NCBI GenBank assembly: GCA_030035585.1
Contig: CM057462.1
Span: 64,948,734 to 65,012,733, forward strand
Origin: Dugong dugon
Lineage: Eukaryota; Chordata; Mammalia; Sirenia; Dugongidae
Length of the DNA stretch: 64,000 nucleotides
Direction of reading: 5' to 3'
Below the pieces are notes generated by a model. It was not told where the DNA came from and did no database searches. It saw only the letters and a list, made by a program, of their open reading frames with translations. Made by a program: the position numbers and the translations under genes. Positions 30,350 to 42,538 of this stretch are shown here, piece after piece (within the stretch, counting starts at the first letter, position 1; every line of letters starts with the position of its first letter).

Positions 30350-30785
30350 TTTTTCTAGATAACTTGTAATCTAGATTTCACAGATTCACAGATGAAGGGA
30401 AATTTTGCCCCAGGACGAAATTTGCTTAAAGTCTTAACACATATTTGATTTAGATGATTCAGAAGATGAGACTTTGGACTCATATTTGATTTAAGACTTT
30501 TAGGATGAGTTATGGGGTGAATGTACTTTGCACGTAGCAAGGACATGAATTTTGGGGGGCCAAAGTGTGGAATGTTATGAATTGAATTGTTTCCTCCCAA
30601 AATATGTGTTGTCAATCCTAACCTCTATGCCTGTGGTTCTAATCCCATTTGGGAATGGGTAGTCTTTGCTATGTTAAAGAAACAGTATTAGTGTAGGGTG
30701 TGTCTTAAATCAGTCTCTTTTGAGATACAAGGGATTAAACAAGGAAGCAAGTAGCAGAGATGGGGGAAAAGAGATAACTAAGACA
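30350..30785 (+). mobile_element. MaLR-like LTR retrotransposon remnant: internal 3' end plus short LTR
   Basis: Internal end with purine-rich gaattttggggggccaaag, then an LTR starting TGTTATGAATTG at 30573 and ending AACTAAGACA at 30785. The LTR is only about 213 bp, against 592 bp for the related LTR at 56625, and jumps from its 5' half directly to its 3' end. Confidence 0.65.
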
Positions 30786-31690
30786 CCACCATTGTTTTCT
30801 ACAAGGGCTGTACCATTTGGCACTCCTACCAGCAATGGGTAAGAGTTCCAATTTCCCCACATTCCTGCCAACATTTGTTGTTTTCTTTTCTTTACTTTTT
30901 TTTTTATCTTAGCCATCCTGCTGGGACTGAAATGGTATCTCATTGTGGTTTTGATTTGCATCTTTCTGTTGGCAAATGACATTGAGCATCTTTTCATGTG
31001 TTCGGTGGCCATTTAAAAGTGTTCTCTTTGGTGAAATGTCTATTCAAGTCCTTTGCCCATTTTATGACTCTGCTATTTGTCTTTTTGTTGTTAAGTTGTA
31101 GAAGTTATATATATATTTTGGTTATTAAATTCTTGTCGAATATATCATTTCCAAAGATATTTTCACAGTCATTAGCTTGTTTTTTCACTTTTTTGGTAAA
31201 GTCTCTTGATAAACAAGTTCTTAATTTTTTGAGGTCCCATTTATTTATTTTGTCTTTTGCTGTTTGTGCTTTTGTTATTTTTATTAAATAATCCACTGTT
31301 GAAAGCTAGGCCTAACAGCATTACCCCTGTTTGTTCTTCTAAGAATTTTATGGTTTTAGTTTGCACATTTAGGTCCTTAATCCATTTTGAATTTATTTTT
31401 GTGTATTGTGTGAGGCATGAATCCTGTTTCATTTTTCTACATGTGGAAATCCAATTTTTCCAACACCGTTTACTGAAGACATCTTCTTTTCTCTTATCAA
31501 AAATCAGTTGACCACCGACGTGTGGGTTAATTTCTGGACTCTCAATTCTATTCCACTGTCTCTATTGTTACTCAGCATCTAGTACCAGGCTGTTTTGATT
31601 ACTGTAGCTGTATAGTATGTTTTAAGTTCAGGAAGTGTGACTCCTCCTACTTTGTTCTTCTCTTTCAACACTGCTTTAGCTATTTGGGGC
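30786..31690 (-). mobile_element. old L1 ORF2 remnant (minus)
   Basis: Inverted L1 text in order (atggtatctcattgtggttt, gtcctttgcccattttatga, aacaagttcttaattttttg, ctcaattctattccactgtc). Frames are broken. Directly abuts the LTR at 30785. Confidence 0.8.
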
Positions 31691-31852
31691 CTCTGACAGC
31701 AGGACTTTTAAGGACTTGCAAGGGTTAGTGGAAAATACTAAGAGATGTTAGGCGGGTTTATCAAAGGGATGGGTGAGTGAGTTACTGAGTTTGCCATTAG
31801 GGCTTTTTGGCTTGGAATGTTTTCCTTTTTTTTCTTTTCTGTAACCTGAGTG

Positions 31853-32040
31853 AGGTCCCAGGTAGTACAAACTACTAACCTAAAGGTTGGTGGTTCACAC
31901 CCAGCCAGCAGCACCTTAGAAAAGAAGGCTGGCAATCTGCTTCTATAAAAACTACAGACAAGAAAACCCTATGGAGCAGTTCTACTGTGTAATACATGGG
32001 GTCACAATGAGTCAGAATCAACTCGACTTCAACGAGTTAG
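31853..32040 (+). mobile_element. AfroSINE (plus), diverged
   Basis: Contains taacctaaaggttggtggtt, aatctgcttctataaaaact, ccctatggagcagttctact and tail atgagtcagaatcaactcga. Confidence 0.8.
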
Positions 32041-32072
32041 GCCACTTGAACCCTGTAAGGAAGGGGTGGGAA

Positions 32073-32195
32073 GGGAGACAAGGGATTCTCCTGTTAGGCG
32101 CCTGGATAAGTTAGGGCCAGGGGGAAAGAGGAAAGTTAGGGAGATAAGAGATTCCCTGGCTAGGTGCCTGGATAATGTAAGGGCTGAGGTGAGAG
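32073..32195 (+). repeat. imperfect ~66-bp tandem duplication
   Basis: gggagacaagggattctcct...gcgcctggataa is followed one unit later by gggagataagagattccctg...gtgcctggataa. Confidence 0.6.
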
Positions 32196-32759
32196 GGATA
32201 TCAGGGGCCTGGAGTGAGAAGGAAGGCTGTCTAAAGTTTAGTCAAGATGAGGAGAATGTTAAGGCCATCTTGGTTACTGTCTTACCTTCTAGAATGTAAA
32301 TTCCATGAGGACAGAGACATCATTTTGTTTATTGCTATAAAAACGGCAGCATGGGGGCATTAGACCTCATCTAACTTCTCAAGGGGCAGGAGACAGAATA
32401 AAGATCAACATCAGCCCAGCATCGTCCACCTGATTTCTATGAGGTGGAGGTCAGACATGCCTCCTCCCTCCATTCTTTTTACCAATTCTGGCACCAGCCG
32501 TCCCTCCTTGGCAGTCTACTTCTCTGCTGGGTTTGATAATTCATTGAAACGGCCACACAGAACTCACAGACCATACCCACAGTTGTAAGGTTTATTAGGG
32601 AAGTAACAGGTTACAACTCAGGATCAGGATCAGGAAGCATGTAGGCAAAGTCTCCCTTCTTCAGTGCAGGACAGTTCTCTCAGCACCTCTTAGCTATGCA
32701 GAGCTCTTCTCGGCCCAGGGAGGACAGGCCTCTGCCCTGCTCAGTCAAGTGTTACCAAG

Positions 32760-35571
32760 CTCTTTTTTTTTTTTAATTGTTGTACTTTAAGGGAAAGTTT
32801 ACAATTCAAGTTAGTCTCTCATACAAAAATTTATACATACATTGTTATGTGACCCTAATTGCTCTCCCTACACTCTGATAGCACACTCCTCCTTTCCACC
32901 CCTGATTTCCCGTGTCCATTCAACCAGCTCCTGACCCTCTCTGCCTTCTCATCTCACCTCTAGACAGGAGCTACCTATTTAGTCTCACGTATCTACTTGA
33001 GCTAAGAAGCACACTATTCACAAGTATCATTTTATGTCCCATAGTCCAGTCTAATCTTTGTCTGAAGAGTTGGCCTTGGGAATGGTTTTAGTTCTGGGTT
33101 GACAGAGAGTCCAGGGGCAATACTTTCTGGGTATCTACCAGTATCAGTCAGACCATTAAGTCTGGTCTTTTTACTAGAATTTGAGTTCTGCACCCCACTT
33201 TTCTCATGCTCCATCAGGGACTCTCTGTTGTATTCCCTGTCAAGGAGGTCATTGGTGGTAGCCAGGTACCATCTAGCTCTTCTGGTCTCAGGCTAATGCA
33301 GTCTCTGGTTTATGTGGCCCTTTCTGTCTCTTGGGCTAATACTTTCCTTGTGACTTTGGTGTTCTTCATTTTCCTTTACTCAAGGTGAGTTGGAACTAAT
33401 TGATGCATCTTAGATGGCCACTCACTAGCTTTTAAGACCCCAGATGCCACTCACCAAAGTAGGATGCAGAACATTTTCTTAATTGACCCAGATGTCCCCT
33501 GAAAGCATGGTCCCCAGACCCCTACCTCTACTACTCTGTCCCTCGAAGTGTTTGATTGTATTCAAGAAACTTCTTAGCTTTGGTTTAGTCCAGTTGTGCT
33601 GATTTCCCTTGTAGTGTGTGTTGTCCTTCCATTCACCTAAGATAATTCTTGTCTACTATTTAGTTAGTGAATACCCTTCTCCCTCCCTCCCCACCCTCAT
33701 AACCATCAAAGAATGTTTTCTTCTGCACTTAAACCTTTTCTTGAGTTCTTATAATAGTGGTCTTATATAATTATCCTTTTGTGACTGACTAAATTCACTC
33801 AGCACAATGCCTTCCAGATTCCTCCATGTTACAAGATGTTTCACAGCTTCATTGTTGTTCTTTATTGTTGGGTAGTATTCCATTGTGTGAATATACCATA
33901 ATTTGTTTATCCATTTGTCTGTTGATGGGCACCTGGGTTGTTTCCATCTTTTCACTGTTGTGAACAGTGCTGAAATGAACATGCGTGTACATATACCTAT
34001 TCATGTGATGGCTCTTATTTCTCTAGGATATATTCCAAGGAGCAGGACTGCTGGATCATATGGTGCTTCTATTTCTAGCTTTTTAAGGAAGCGCCAAATT
34101 GATTTCAAAAGCGGTCGTACCATTTTACATTCCCACCAACAGTGTATAAGTGTTCCAGTTTCTCCACAACCTCTCCAGCATTTATTATTTTGTGTCTTTT
34201 GGATTAACACTAGCCTTGCTGGGGTGGGATGGTATCTCATTGCAGTTTTGATTTGCATTTCTCTAATGGCTAATGATGGTGAGCATTTCTTCCTGTGTCT
34301 GTTAGCAGCACGAATGTCTTCTTTGGCGAAGTGCCTGTTCATATCCTTTGCCCATTTTTTAATTGGGCTTTTTGTCTTTTTATTGTTGAGGTTTTGCAAT
34401 ATCTTGTTGATTTTAGAGATTAGACTCTGATTGGCTTTCTCATAGCCAAAATTTTTTTCCCAGTCTGTAGGTTGTCTTTTGACTCTTTTGGTGAAGTCTT
34501 TTGATGAGCATAAGTGTTTGATTTTTAGGAGCTCCCAGTTATCTAGTCTCTCTTCTGGTGCTTGTGCACTGTTACTTATGGTTCATCTTCTGTTTATGCC
34601 ATGTATTAGGGCTCCTAGCGTTGTCCCTATTTTTTCTTCCATGATCCTTATCGTTTTCGATTTGATCTTTAGGTCTTTGATGCATTTTGAGTTAGTTTTT
34701 GTGCATGGTGTGAGGTATGGGTCTTGTTTCAGTTTTTTGCAGATGGCTATCCAGTTATGCCAGCACCATTTGTTAAAGAGACCTTTTTTTCTCCAATTAA
34801 CGGACTTTGGGCCTTTGTCATGTATCAGCTGCTCACAGGTGGATGAATTTATGTCTGAATTCTCAATTCTGTTCCATTGGTCTGTGTATCTGTTATTGTA
34901 CCAGTACCAGGCTGTTTTGACTACCTTGGCAGTATAATTGGTTCTAAAATCAGGTAGTGTGAGGCCTCCCACTTTGTTCTTCTTCTTCAGTAATGCTTTA
35001 CTTATCCGGGGCCTCTTCCCTTTCCATATGAATTTGGTAATTTGTTTCTCCATCTCATTAAAAAACGCCATTGGAATTTAAATCAGTATTGCGTTGTATC
35101 TGTAGATCGCTTTAGTTAGAATTGACATTTTCACAATGTTGAGTCTTCCTATCCATGAGCAAGGTATTTTTTCCACTTATGCAGGTCTCTTTTGGTTTCT
35201 TGCAGTAGTGTCTTGTAGTTTTCATTGTATAGGTCTTTTACATCTCTGGTTAGATTTATTTCTAGTATTTATCTTCTTGGGGGCTACTGCAAATGGTATT
35301 GATTTGTTGATTTCCTCTTTGAAGTTTTCTTTGTTGGTGTAGAGGAATCCAACTGATTTTTATATGTTTATCTTGTATCCTGATACTTTGCTGAAATCTT
35401 CTATTAGTTCCTGTAGTTTTCTTGTGAATTCTTTGGGATTTTCTGGGTATAAAGATATATCATCTGCAAATAGATACTTTTACTTCTTCCCTACCAATTT
35501 GGATGCCCTTTATTTCTTTTTCTAGCCTAATTGCTCTAGCTAGGACCTCCAGCACAATGTTGAACAAGAAT
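32760..35571 (-). mobile_element. 5'-truncated L1 (2.8 kb, elephant-type), minus strand
   Basis: The longest L1 here. On the minus strand it has the ORF2 C-terminal domain (35071-34583 containing [14 protein letters not shown]; 34399-34001 containing [20 protein letters not shown]; 33982-33749 containing KLWYIHTMEYYPTIKNN), then a long 3' UTR and poly(A) (T run at 32763). ORF2 is broken by frameshifts. 10-bp duplication TGTTACCAAG at 32750-32759 and 35572-35581. It lacks ORF1, the endonuclease and most of the reverse transcriptase, so it is dead. Confidence 0.95.
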
Positions 35572-35600
35572 TGTTACCAAGGTCTTTAGCTCTGCCAATA

Positions 35601-35780
35601 AAGTGCCCAGAGGCACCCTACTCCACCAGTAAGCCTCCACTAGGAGCTGCTGAGCTGTCTGGCTCCATGGGTCTGTGAGCCTAGCTCGCCAAGTGGCCAG
35701 AGGCACCGCACTCTGCCAGTAAGCCTCAGCCCAAAGGTGCTCAGCTCTGTTGCTCTGTGGGTTGGCATGCCCACTACAGC
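35601..35780 (+). repeat. 90-bp tandem duplication
   Basis: The motif agaggcacc...actc...ccagtaagcctc starts at 35601 and again exactly 90 bp later at 35691, inside the LTR-like repeat. Confidence 0.7.
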
Positions 35781-36239
35781 TGCCTCGCTCGGTGGGCTGG
35801 AAAGCCCATCGCCCTGTCTCCTGCCAGTCTCCTTGTTCTTCCACTGCCATTTCTCTGCCATGCTTGCCACCACTTCTTGCCCTCTCATGCCTTCTCTGAT
35901 GTTACAGCTGTCTCTGTCTCCTGGATCTAGGATGTTCTCAGCACAAGGTCTAAAGGGTCTAAAGGACGTGCTCCACTCCTGGCTCTTCTTTCCGGATCAT
36001 AGTGAGGTTCCTTCTCTTGCCTTTGAGATGAGCTCATTTTAAGCCTAGTGGGATGGCAAAACTGACCAATCCCATTGTCAGGGTTCCATATACCTTATTT
36101 GCATGGTCTCACCCCCACAAGGGCTCCCTGCACCTTATTTGCATTATTAGCAGGCTGTCCAATCCCTTGGTGGGCCACAAGCATCTTATTTGCATAGTCT
36201 AACCCAATCACTTTGTGAGAGTTATAAGACCATGTATGG

Positions 36240-36355
36240 CTAGAAGGGCCATATTAAAGTAATTCATTGCACCACAACTGCTATATCCCCAGTACCTAGA
36301 ACAGTATCTGGCACATACTATAAGCTCAATAAATATAAGTTAAATGAATGGACCA
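36240..36355 (+). repeat. L2 LINE tail
   Basis: Contains ccccagtacctagaacagta and gctcaataaatataagtta, the L2 3' end. The stretch 36355-36750 shows nothing recognisable. Confidence 0.7.
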
Positions 36356-36869
36356 ATCTGAAATTGGACACATTAATAGAAAAACTACCTTACTGTTTTA
36401 GGAAGGAAGGAAGTCTTTCTGGAGGGCAGCATTTAAAACAAATTATTCTTTTAAAGACGAGAGGGAAAATAATTTCAGACTGTAGCTTCAACTCTAAAGA
36501 TTTTTGAAGTCAAGTTCAAAGGTGAAAGAAGATGAGAAATGATTTTAAAAGTGAAAATCTGGGGGCATACTCGAGGCTTAACTTTCTTTACCTGAGTCAA
36601 AAATATTTTGTAGTTTAGGAAATGGAACATGCATATAAACCAATTCTGTATGAAATTTGAAAAAAAAACACAGAAGTGACTGAAGAGTTTTGCCTTAGGT
36701 TTAAAAGTAATTTACTATCACTAGTTACAAGGTTGTTCGTAGCAACAACCTTCACATGTACAGTTCAGTGACATTAATTGCATTCATCATGTTGTTCAAC
36801 CACCACCTTTATCTATTCCCCAATTATTCATCCCCTTGTTCACTCTTGACACTCACTTCACTCCACTAC

Positions 36870-37335
36870 ATCCCCACTGACTCCTCACTGTGCTGTGGAA
36901 GATGCTGCATTAATGGCCCTAACCATGCCTCCCTCATCTATGCTCTTGTGTAGTTTCCTCCCTCTCTGACTCTAGGTTTGGCCATGTGACTTGCTTTGGC
37001 CAATGGGACATCAGCAAAGTGAAGCAAGCAGAGGCTTGAAAAGTGCTTGTGCCTTAGGAATTACCCTCTGTTGCTGCTGGGAACTCTTCAACCACCACAT
37101 GAGAAAACCAGGGCTAGCCTTTTGCCGGATGGCATACGTAGCACGTGGAGAGAGATTGCACCTACCTAGTTGACAAAGCTGAGACCCAAACTCATGTGTA
37201 ATCCCAGGTGACATCACATGGAGAGAAACGAGTCATCCCAGCTGAGCTCAGTCCCAACTCACAGAATCATGAGTAAATAAATGGTTGTTTAAGCCACTAA
37301 GTTTTTGGGTGGTTTGTCATATAGCAAAAGCTATG
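36870..37335 (+). repeat. LTR-like ancient repeat (MaLR-type end)
   Basis: Contains ttggccaatgggacatcagc, cagaggcttgaaaagtgctt and the LTR-type end agccactaagtttttgggtg. Old. Confidence 0.5.
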
Positions 37336-37339
37336 TCTA

Positions 37340-37675
37340 TCATGCTAAGTATTTCCCCACCTCAGGGCCTTTTCAAGGGCTGTTTCCTCTATCTAGAATT
37401 CTTTTTCTCCAGATATCCAAATAACTTACTCTCTCACTGACTTTGTTCAAATATCATCTTCTCAATGAAGCCTACTCTTACCACCCTATTTTAAATTGGG
37501 TAGTAAATTTTTCTTCCATAGCGCTTTTTATATTCCAATTATGAAAATTTATTTCATTGCTTATTGTCTGTTTCTTCTCATCAGAAAGTAACCTCTATGA
37601 CAGCAGGGACTTTTATCTATTTTGTTCATTGATTGGCACACAGAAGGCACGCAAAAAATCTTAGCTGAATGAATG
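37340..37675 (+). repeat. L2 LINE 3' end
   Basis: Contains cacctcagggccttttcaag, tttgttcaaatatcatcttc, cctctatgacagcagggact and gctgaatgaatgaatt. The stretch 37675-38320 shows no recognisable feature. Confidence 0.8.
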
Positions 37676-38324
37676 AATTAGCATCTCTGCCACATCTGCA
37701 TTCCCTTTTGTTTTAGAACATCTGTAAAGGTAGAGATGGGATCCATCACCTTTCCCTTATTTAATCTGTAGTATTTACATAATTTTGGTATTTGTCTCAC
37801 CGAATGAAGTAGGAATTCACTGGAACTGGGAACTATAGACATCAGGAACTTTCCATTTCTGTTTTTCTATTCATAGGTCATTCTTCCTCTCTCTGCACAC
37901 CATTTGCTCAGTTTCTTGTTCCACATGGCAGGTAGAAGATCTCCAAACCAAGTATATATCTCCTCTGTTCAAGCAACCATTCCAGATTGAATTGGACACT
38001 CCTGATTCTAATTATAGATTATTCTGACAGATCCTATTTGCCCAACTAGGCAATGATTGCTGGTCCAAACAACTGTGACCACAAAGGGCCAAGTCATGTA
38101 GCACAAACTTGGTATGTAGGGCTGTCCCCTTGCTGGTGAGGTATGCAGACACCTCAGGAGAAGGGTCCTTAACTTCCGTTAGCTCTTTTGACTGTGGATA
38201 TATTTAGGTACTACACCATGTTTTTCACCAGCTGAGGGACAGTAAAGTGTCTCTCTTAAATGAGGAAGTTTTTGGAAAAACTCTTTCTACTCCAGGCCTA
38301 GCAGTCAACCTCACCCTTCCAGGG

Positions 38325-38465
38325 ACAGCTTAGCTATAGTGGAAGAGCCATACACTTTCCATCTGAGGCCGTGGGATCAACTTCCAGTCCACCACTTACT
38401 GTGTTACCTTGGGCAGGTTATTTAACCTCCCTGAGCCTCTGTATACTCATTTCAGGAAAATCAGA
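38325..38465 (+). repeat. MIR SINE
   Basis: Contains accacttactgtgttacctt, gggcaggttatttaacctcc. The stretch 38490-39310 is otherwise unassigned. Confidence 0.75.
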
Positions 38466-39314
38466 AAATGCCAACAATTATAACTAGAAAAATAAATAAA
38501 TAAATATAACACCCTCTTTGTTCCTTTTCCTTCCCCTTTCTCTAGGCCCCTTTTTATGTAACACAGGCGTAGACTGGAGGAGTCTAAGGGTTTAGTTTCA
38601 AAGCTTTGGCAGGGCCTTTGTGTCTTTGTGTAGAAAAGGGAGAAGACATTCAGAGGTACCTGGCTCTTCAATAAGCCGGGCTCATTATTCCCAGCAGGCC
38701 TAAAGAAGCACAGTCTGGAAGACCAAGAATCAAAGAAAGAAGAAAAAAACTGCTCTGCATTACAAAGTGAAATCCTGACTTCATTGTGAGAGAGGCAGCT
38801 TTGCAAATTGTGGGAGTGGAGGGAGTGTGAGGTAGCAAGCGAAGGAACAATACGTGAAACCCAAGAGTGAAGAACCGTGTAAACGTCCAGGGGAAAGTAG
38901 GTGAGGTGTTATAGAGGACAAGTATGGGCGGGATAGGTTATTCTTTCTTTCCTGTTCTGACATAGCCAGTGGCAAAAGGGCCACCTCTAGCCCACCAGGC
39001 CCATTGGTGCAAGTTAGAAAAAGGTGACCCCTCTGTGAATGGATGCAGCCCCACACCAGGATCCATGGTTTTGTGAGTGAAGTGTGGGCTGGGCACCTTT
39101 GCACATTGCACAACCTCCAGGCTGTACTCAGTAGCTCTGAGTGGCAGCCCTCGTTGCAGACTAGTGGACAGCAAGGAACATGTGCCAACAAGAAATGACT
39201 CAGATGGAGTCAGAACAGGGGTGATGCCTAGGACATTCCCCAATCTTGAGACACACCTTGTGGGACAGGAAAAGGAGAGATTAACTGTACAGGTTTTATA
39301 TGTAGCCCAGCTCC

Positions 39315-39525
39315 CTCCAGTTCCAGCTGTGTCCAGCCGACTCCAACTCATGGCAACCCCATGTATGCTAGGGCAGTCCTGTGTTCCACAATGTTTTCAG
39401 TGACTACTTTTTTGGAAGTAGATCACCAGGCCTTTCTTCCATAGGCGTCTCTGGGTGAACTTGAACCTCCGATCTTTTGGCTAGCAGCCAAGCACGTTAA
39501 ATATTTGCACCACCCTGGGACTCTT
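39315..39525 (-). mobile_element. AfroSINE (minus), diverged
   Basis: Inverted tail ccgactccaactcatggcaa, body agtagatcaccaggcctttc, inverted head near gcaccaccctgggactctt. Confidence 0.85.
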
Positions 39526-39733
39526 AAGAATACTTAAAATTGCCTGTAACCTCTAATCCCAAACCCTGTGAAGGAAATCTAGAGCTTCTTTAAGAATCCT
39601 GTGAATTCCCAGGGATTACATGCTCATTTTATCCCTCCGGGTTCCTGCTTCTTTTCATATGTATGGATTTGACACTTCTTTCTCCAAGTTTTACCAAAAC
39701 TCCACTCATAGTGGTAGTAGATATTATTAGAAG

Positions 39734-40475
39734 TAAGGACTTGAAGCATTTACTGATGAAGATCAAAGACTACAGCCTTCAATATGGATTACACTTCAAC
39801 ATAAAGAAAACAAAAATCCTCACAACTGGTCCAATAAGCAACATCATGATAAATGGAGGAAAGATTGAAGTTGTCAAGGATTTCATTTTACTTGGGTCCA
39901 CAATCAATGCCCATGGAAGCAGCAATCAAGAAATTAACCAATGTATTACACTGGGCAGATCTGCTGCAAAAGACCTCTTGAAAGTGTTAAAATCCTCACC
40001 TTGAGGATTAAGGTGCACCAGACTCAAGCCATGGTAATTTCAATCGCCTCATATGCATGTGAAAGCAGGACAACGAATAAGGAAGACTGAAGAAAAATTG
40101 ATGCATTTGAATTATGGTGTTGATGAAGAATACTGAATATACCATGGACTGCCAGAAGAATGAATAAATCTGTGTTGGAAGAAGGACAACCAGAAAGCTC
40201 CTTAGAAGTGAGGATGGAGAGACTTCATCTCATGTACTTTGGACATGTTATCAGGAGGGCCCAGTCCCTGGAGAAGGACATCATGCTTGGTAAAGTAGAG
40301 GGTCAGCAAAAGAGAGGAAGACTCTCAACAAGATGGATTGGCCCAGTGGCTGCCACAGTGGGCTTAAACATAGTAATGATTGTGAGAATGGCACCGGATT
40401 GGGCAGTGTTTCATTCTGCTGTATATAGGGTTGCTGTAGTCAGAATCAACTCAACGGTACCTAACAACAACCATA
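39734..40475 (+). mobile_element. RTE (BovB-like) LINE, 5' truncated, plus strand
   Basis: Encodes decayed C-terminal reverse-transcriptase/tail sequence of BovB type (KDLKHLLMKIKDYSLQYGLH, then MYFGHVIRRAQSLEKDIMLG, EGQQKRGRLSTRWI). Ends in acctaacaacaacc. Perfect 11-bp duplication ATTATTAGAAG at 39723-39733 and 40476-40486. Frameshifts separate the two coding pieces. Confidence 0.93.
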
Positions 40476-40633
40476 ATTATTAGAAGACTAAGGAGGTGGG
40501 AAGAGAGAAGATGAAGGAAGTGTTATGGCTGAAGTGATACACACTTAAATTTTGCGTAAAGGTCAACTCTGATTTTAAAATCCTTTTCAGTTATCATGCA
40601 TTCTAGAGTTCAACCCCACACATACCCAATCTT

Positions 40634-40791
40634 TTGGAGCCCTGGTGGCACAGTGGTTGAGAGCTATGGCTGCTAACCAAAAGTTCGAATCCACCATATG
40701 CTCTTTGGAAACCCTATAGGGCAGTTCTACTCTGTCCTATAGGGTCGCTATGAGTCTGAATGGAGTCAGTGGCAACAGGTTTCGTTTGGTT
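40634..40791 (+). mobile_element. AfroSINE (plus)
   Basis: Short-type copy with perfect 12-bp duplication ATACCCAATCTT at 40622-40633 and 40792-40803. The stretch 40804-41325 has no recognisable feature. Confidence 0.95.
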
Positions 40792-41329
40792 ATACCCAAT
40801 CTTACAGAATTTTGTTGGCTCTCCTCCCTCTCCTCTTAGTATCTCCTCTTTTCTCTAGAAACTGCCCTCTGTACTTCAAATTTGTCTTCCTCTATTGCGC
40901 TGAGCAATTTAGCTCTTCTCAGCTCTGAATCCCCATCTTGAATATCTAAGTGGGACGAAGTGGGGTTTATATTTAGTGGAATCCACCCTCCTTATGATAT
41001 TATTACATGTGACACAGTTGTAAGGACCTGAGGGAAAAAAATTGGATTTATTGAATCATGCAATTTGTTGGTGAACTTCCTGGATAACGCGATGCTTAAT
41101 AATAGGAGGGAGACATAGAATATTAGGTAAAGTTAGAAGCAGAGTGACTTTTTAGCCAGAACTGTAAACCTGAGCTGTCATGTTGGCCTCCACTCTGCTG
41201 GGAAATGTGGAATATTCTGTATATCTAGTTTATTCAGAAATATATTGATCTCTTATTAACTTGCTATCTAAGAAATTAAGGTCTCTCAATAATGAAATTT
41301 CAGTTTACCATTAGGGAGACAATCTACTT

Positions 41330-41420
41330 CAAAAAAATCAGCCATTGAAAATCCTATGGAACATAGTTCTACTCTGATACACATGAGCTAAAACTGACTC
41401 CATGGCAACTGGTACCAGCA
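41330..41420 (+). mobile_element. AfroSINE 3' half (plus)
   Basis: Contains gaaaatcctatggaacatag and aaaactgactccatggcaac. Head missing. The following 41420-41947 holds a T run at 41529-41540 and no gene I recognise. Confidence 0.65.
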
Positions 41421-42179
41421 GTATGGAGAAGATGAAGTTGAGTTTCATGGGGTCTGAGTTTTGGGGGTCCTTTTTATGGTGGTTCTGAAGCATTTAAAAC
41501 GAATTATTATTAAAGATACAGAGCAGTCTTTTTTTTTTTTACAGCTCGGTGAGTCTTGCTTTGGAGATGACAAACCAAGGCACAGACTTCCGAGATTGTG
41601 CGTGGGCAGCAGAGGAGTCCTATACCTGGGAGGTGCCAACACTGGTTAAGTTGTTTTGTGCTATCTTGCCTAAAAATGGAGTTACCTAAGTTAGTACAAA
41701 TCCAGAGTATTTTGATCGTCCATGGCTTGGCGCAGAGATCAAAGCAGAGGGTCTCACTCCTAATTAAGTTCAAGGTGCCAGAGAAATTGCTGTGTTCCAA
41801 GAAGTTCAAATGCATCCTGCCTGGGCTCTGGGGAGCCACAGCTCACACAGTAGAGAGGCAGGGCCAAGTGGAACTACTTACTACAAACCGGTCTCTTTCC
41901 TGCTCTGTGGGGAAAACATGATCAAGCCGACCTACAGTTTCATAATCAAGATATTTGGAGGCTATATAACCATAAAAGAAAGTAATGACTCATTTCTGAA
42001 ATGTCTTTTCATATATGTGAAAAGAATTTTTTTACCTCAAAGAATATTATTTGAATGACACATTGCAACATTCTTGCAAAATTAAAAAAAAATTTACACT
42101 GTTCATTTTCATAACATTATTCTATAGCATTGCTAACTCTAAACACCATATGATTAAAATGGAACATATAGTAACTTAC

Positions 42180-42538
42180 CCTGTAACTTTTGGTCTGATG
42201 AAATCAACCTTGGTAGAGACAAATGTATCTGAATTTCAGCTGATGTTCTTTAGGTGCTCTACAAGGTCAGCACAGAAGTTGTAACCTCCTTTAAGCACAC
42301 CGGAGCCCTAGTGGTGCAGTGGTTAAGTGTTTGACTGCGAACCAAAAAGGTAGGCAGTTTGCATACACCAGCTGCTCCTTGGGAACCCTATGCGCATGTT
42401 CTACGCTGTCCTATGGTGTCGTTATGAGCTGGAATGGACTCATCAGCAATGGGTTTGGTTTTGGGTTTAAGCACACACAGGACCATAATGTCACAGTATC
42501 CTATGTCTTTCATAATATCCTTAGCCAGCTGCTCAATT
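42180..42538 (-). pseudogene. PRTFDC1: PRTFDC1 exon 3 pseudogene, unprocessed, split by an AfroSINE
   Basis: On the minus strand, after acceptor ctttgcacctttcag, the sequence encodes IEQLAKDIMKDIGYCDIMVL, CVLK, then beyond the AfroSINE GGYNFCADLVEHLKNIS, stop, NSD and KVDFIR, ending AGG before gtaagt. This is the HPRT-family PRTase N-terminal core and matches PRTFDC1 rather than HPRT1. Removing the SINE and one duplication leaves 183 bp, against 184 bp for the homologous HPRT exon 3; one base is missing in the last codons. It has a TGA at an arginine codon, the 1-bp deletion and the SINE, so it cannot be functional. PRTFDC1 itself lies on another chromosome in human. Confidence 0.85.
42301..42465 (+). 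mobile_element. AfroSINE (plus) inside the PRTFDC1 exon copy
   Basis: Perfect 11-bp duplication TTTAAGCACAC at 42290-42300 and 42466-42476, which is exon sequence. Confidence 0.95.

Larger units (their letters stand above)
32350..36235. mobile_element. LTR-like repeat split by an L1
   Basis: Left part about 32350-32759 and right part 35582-36235, joined when the L1 and one target duplication are removed. Contains ggtttattagggaagtaaca, gttacaactcaggatcagga and several cttatttgcat motifs. It looks like an old LTR; the family is not assigned. Confidence 0.45.

Noticed and set aside
34583-35071. 162-codon minus-strand protein
   Set aside because: It is the ORF2 C-terminal part of the L1 at 32760-35571, not a host gene.
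41510-41930. Second retrocopy on the minus strand ending at the T run 41529-41540
   Set aside because: No matching target duplication or recognisable coding text was found; the T run alone is weak.
42180-42538. Processed pseudogene or functional exon of an HPRT-family gene
   Set aside because: Intact splice sites exclude a processed mRNA copy; a stop codon, a 1-bp deletion and an inserted SINE exclude a functional exon. No other PRTFDC1 exon was seen.
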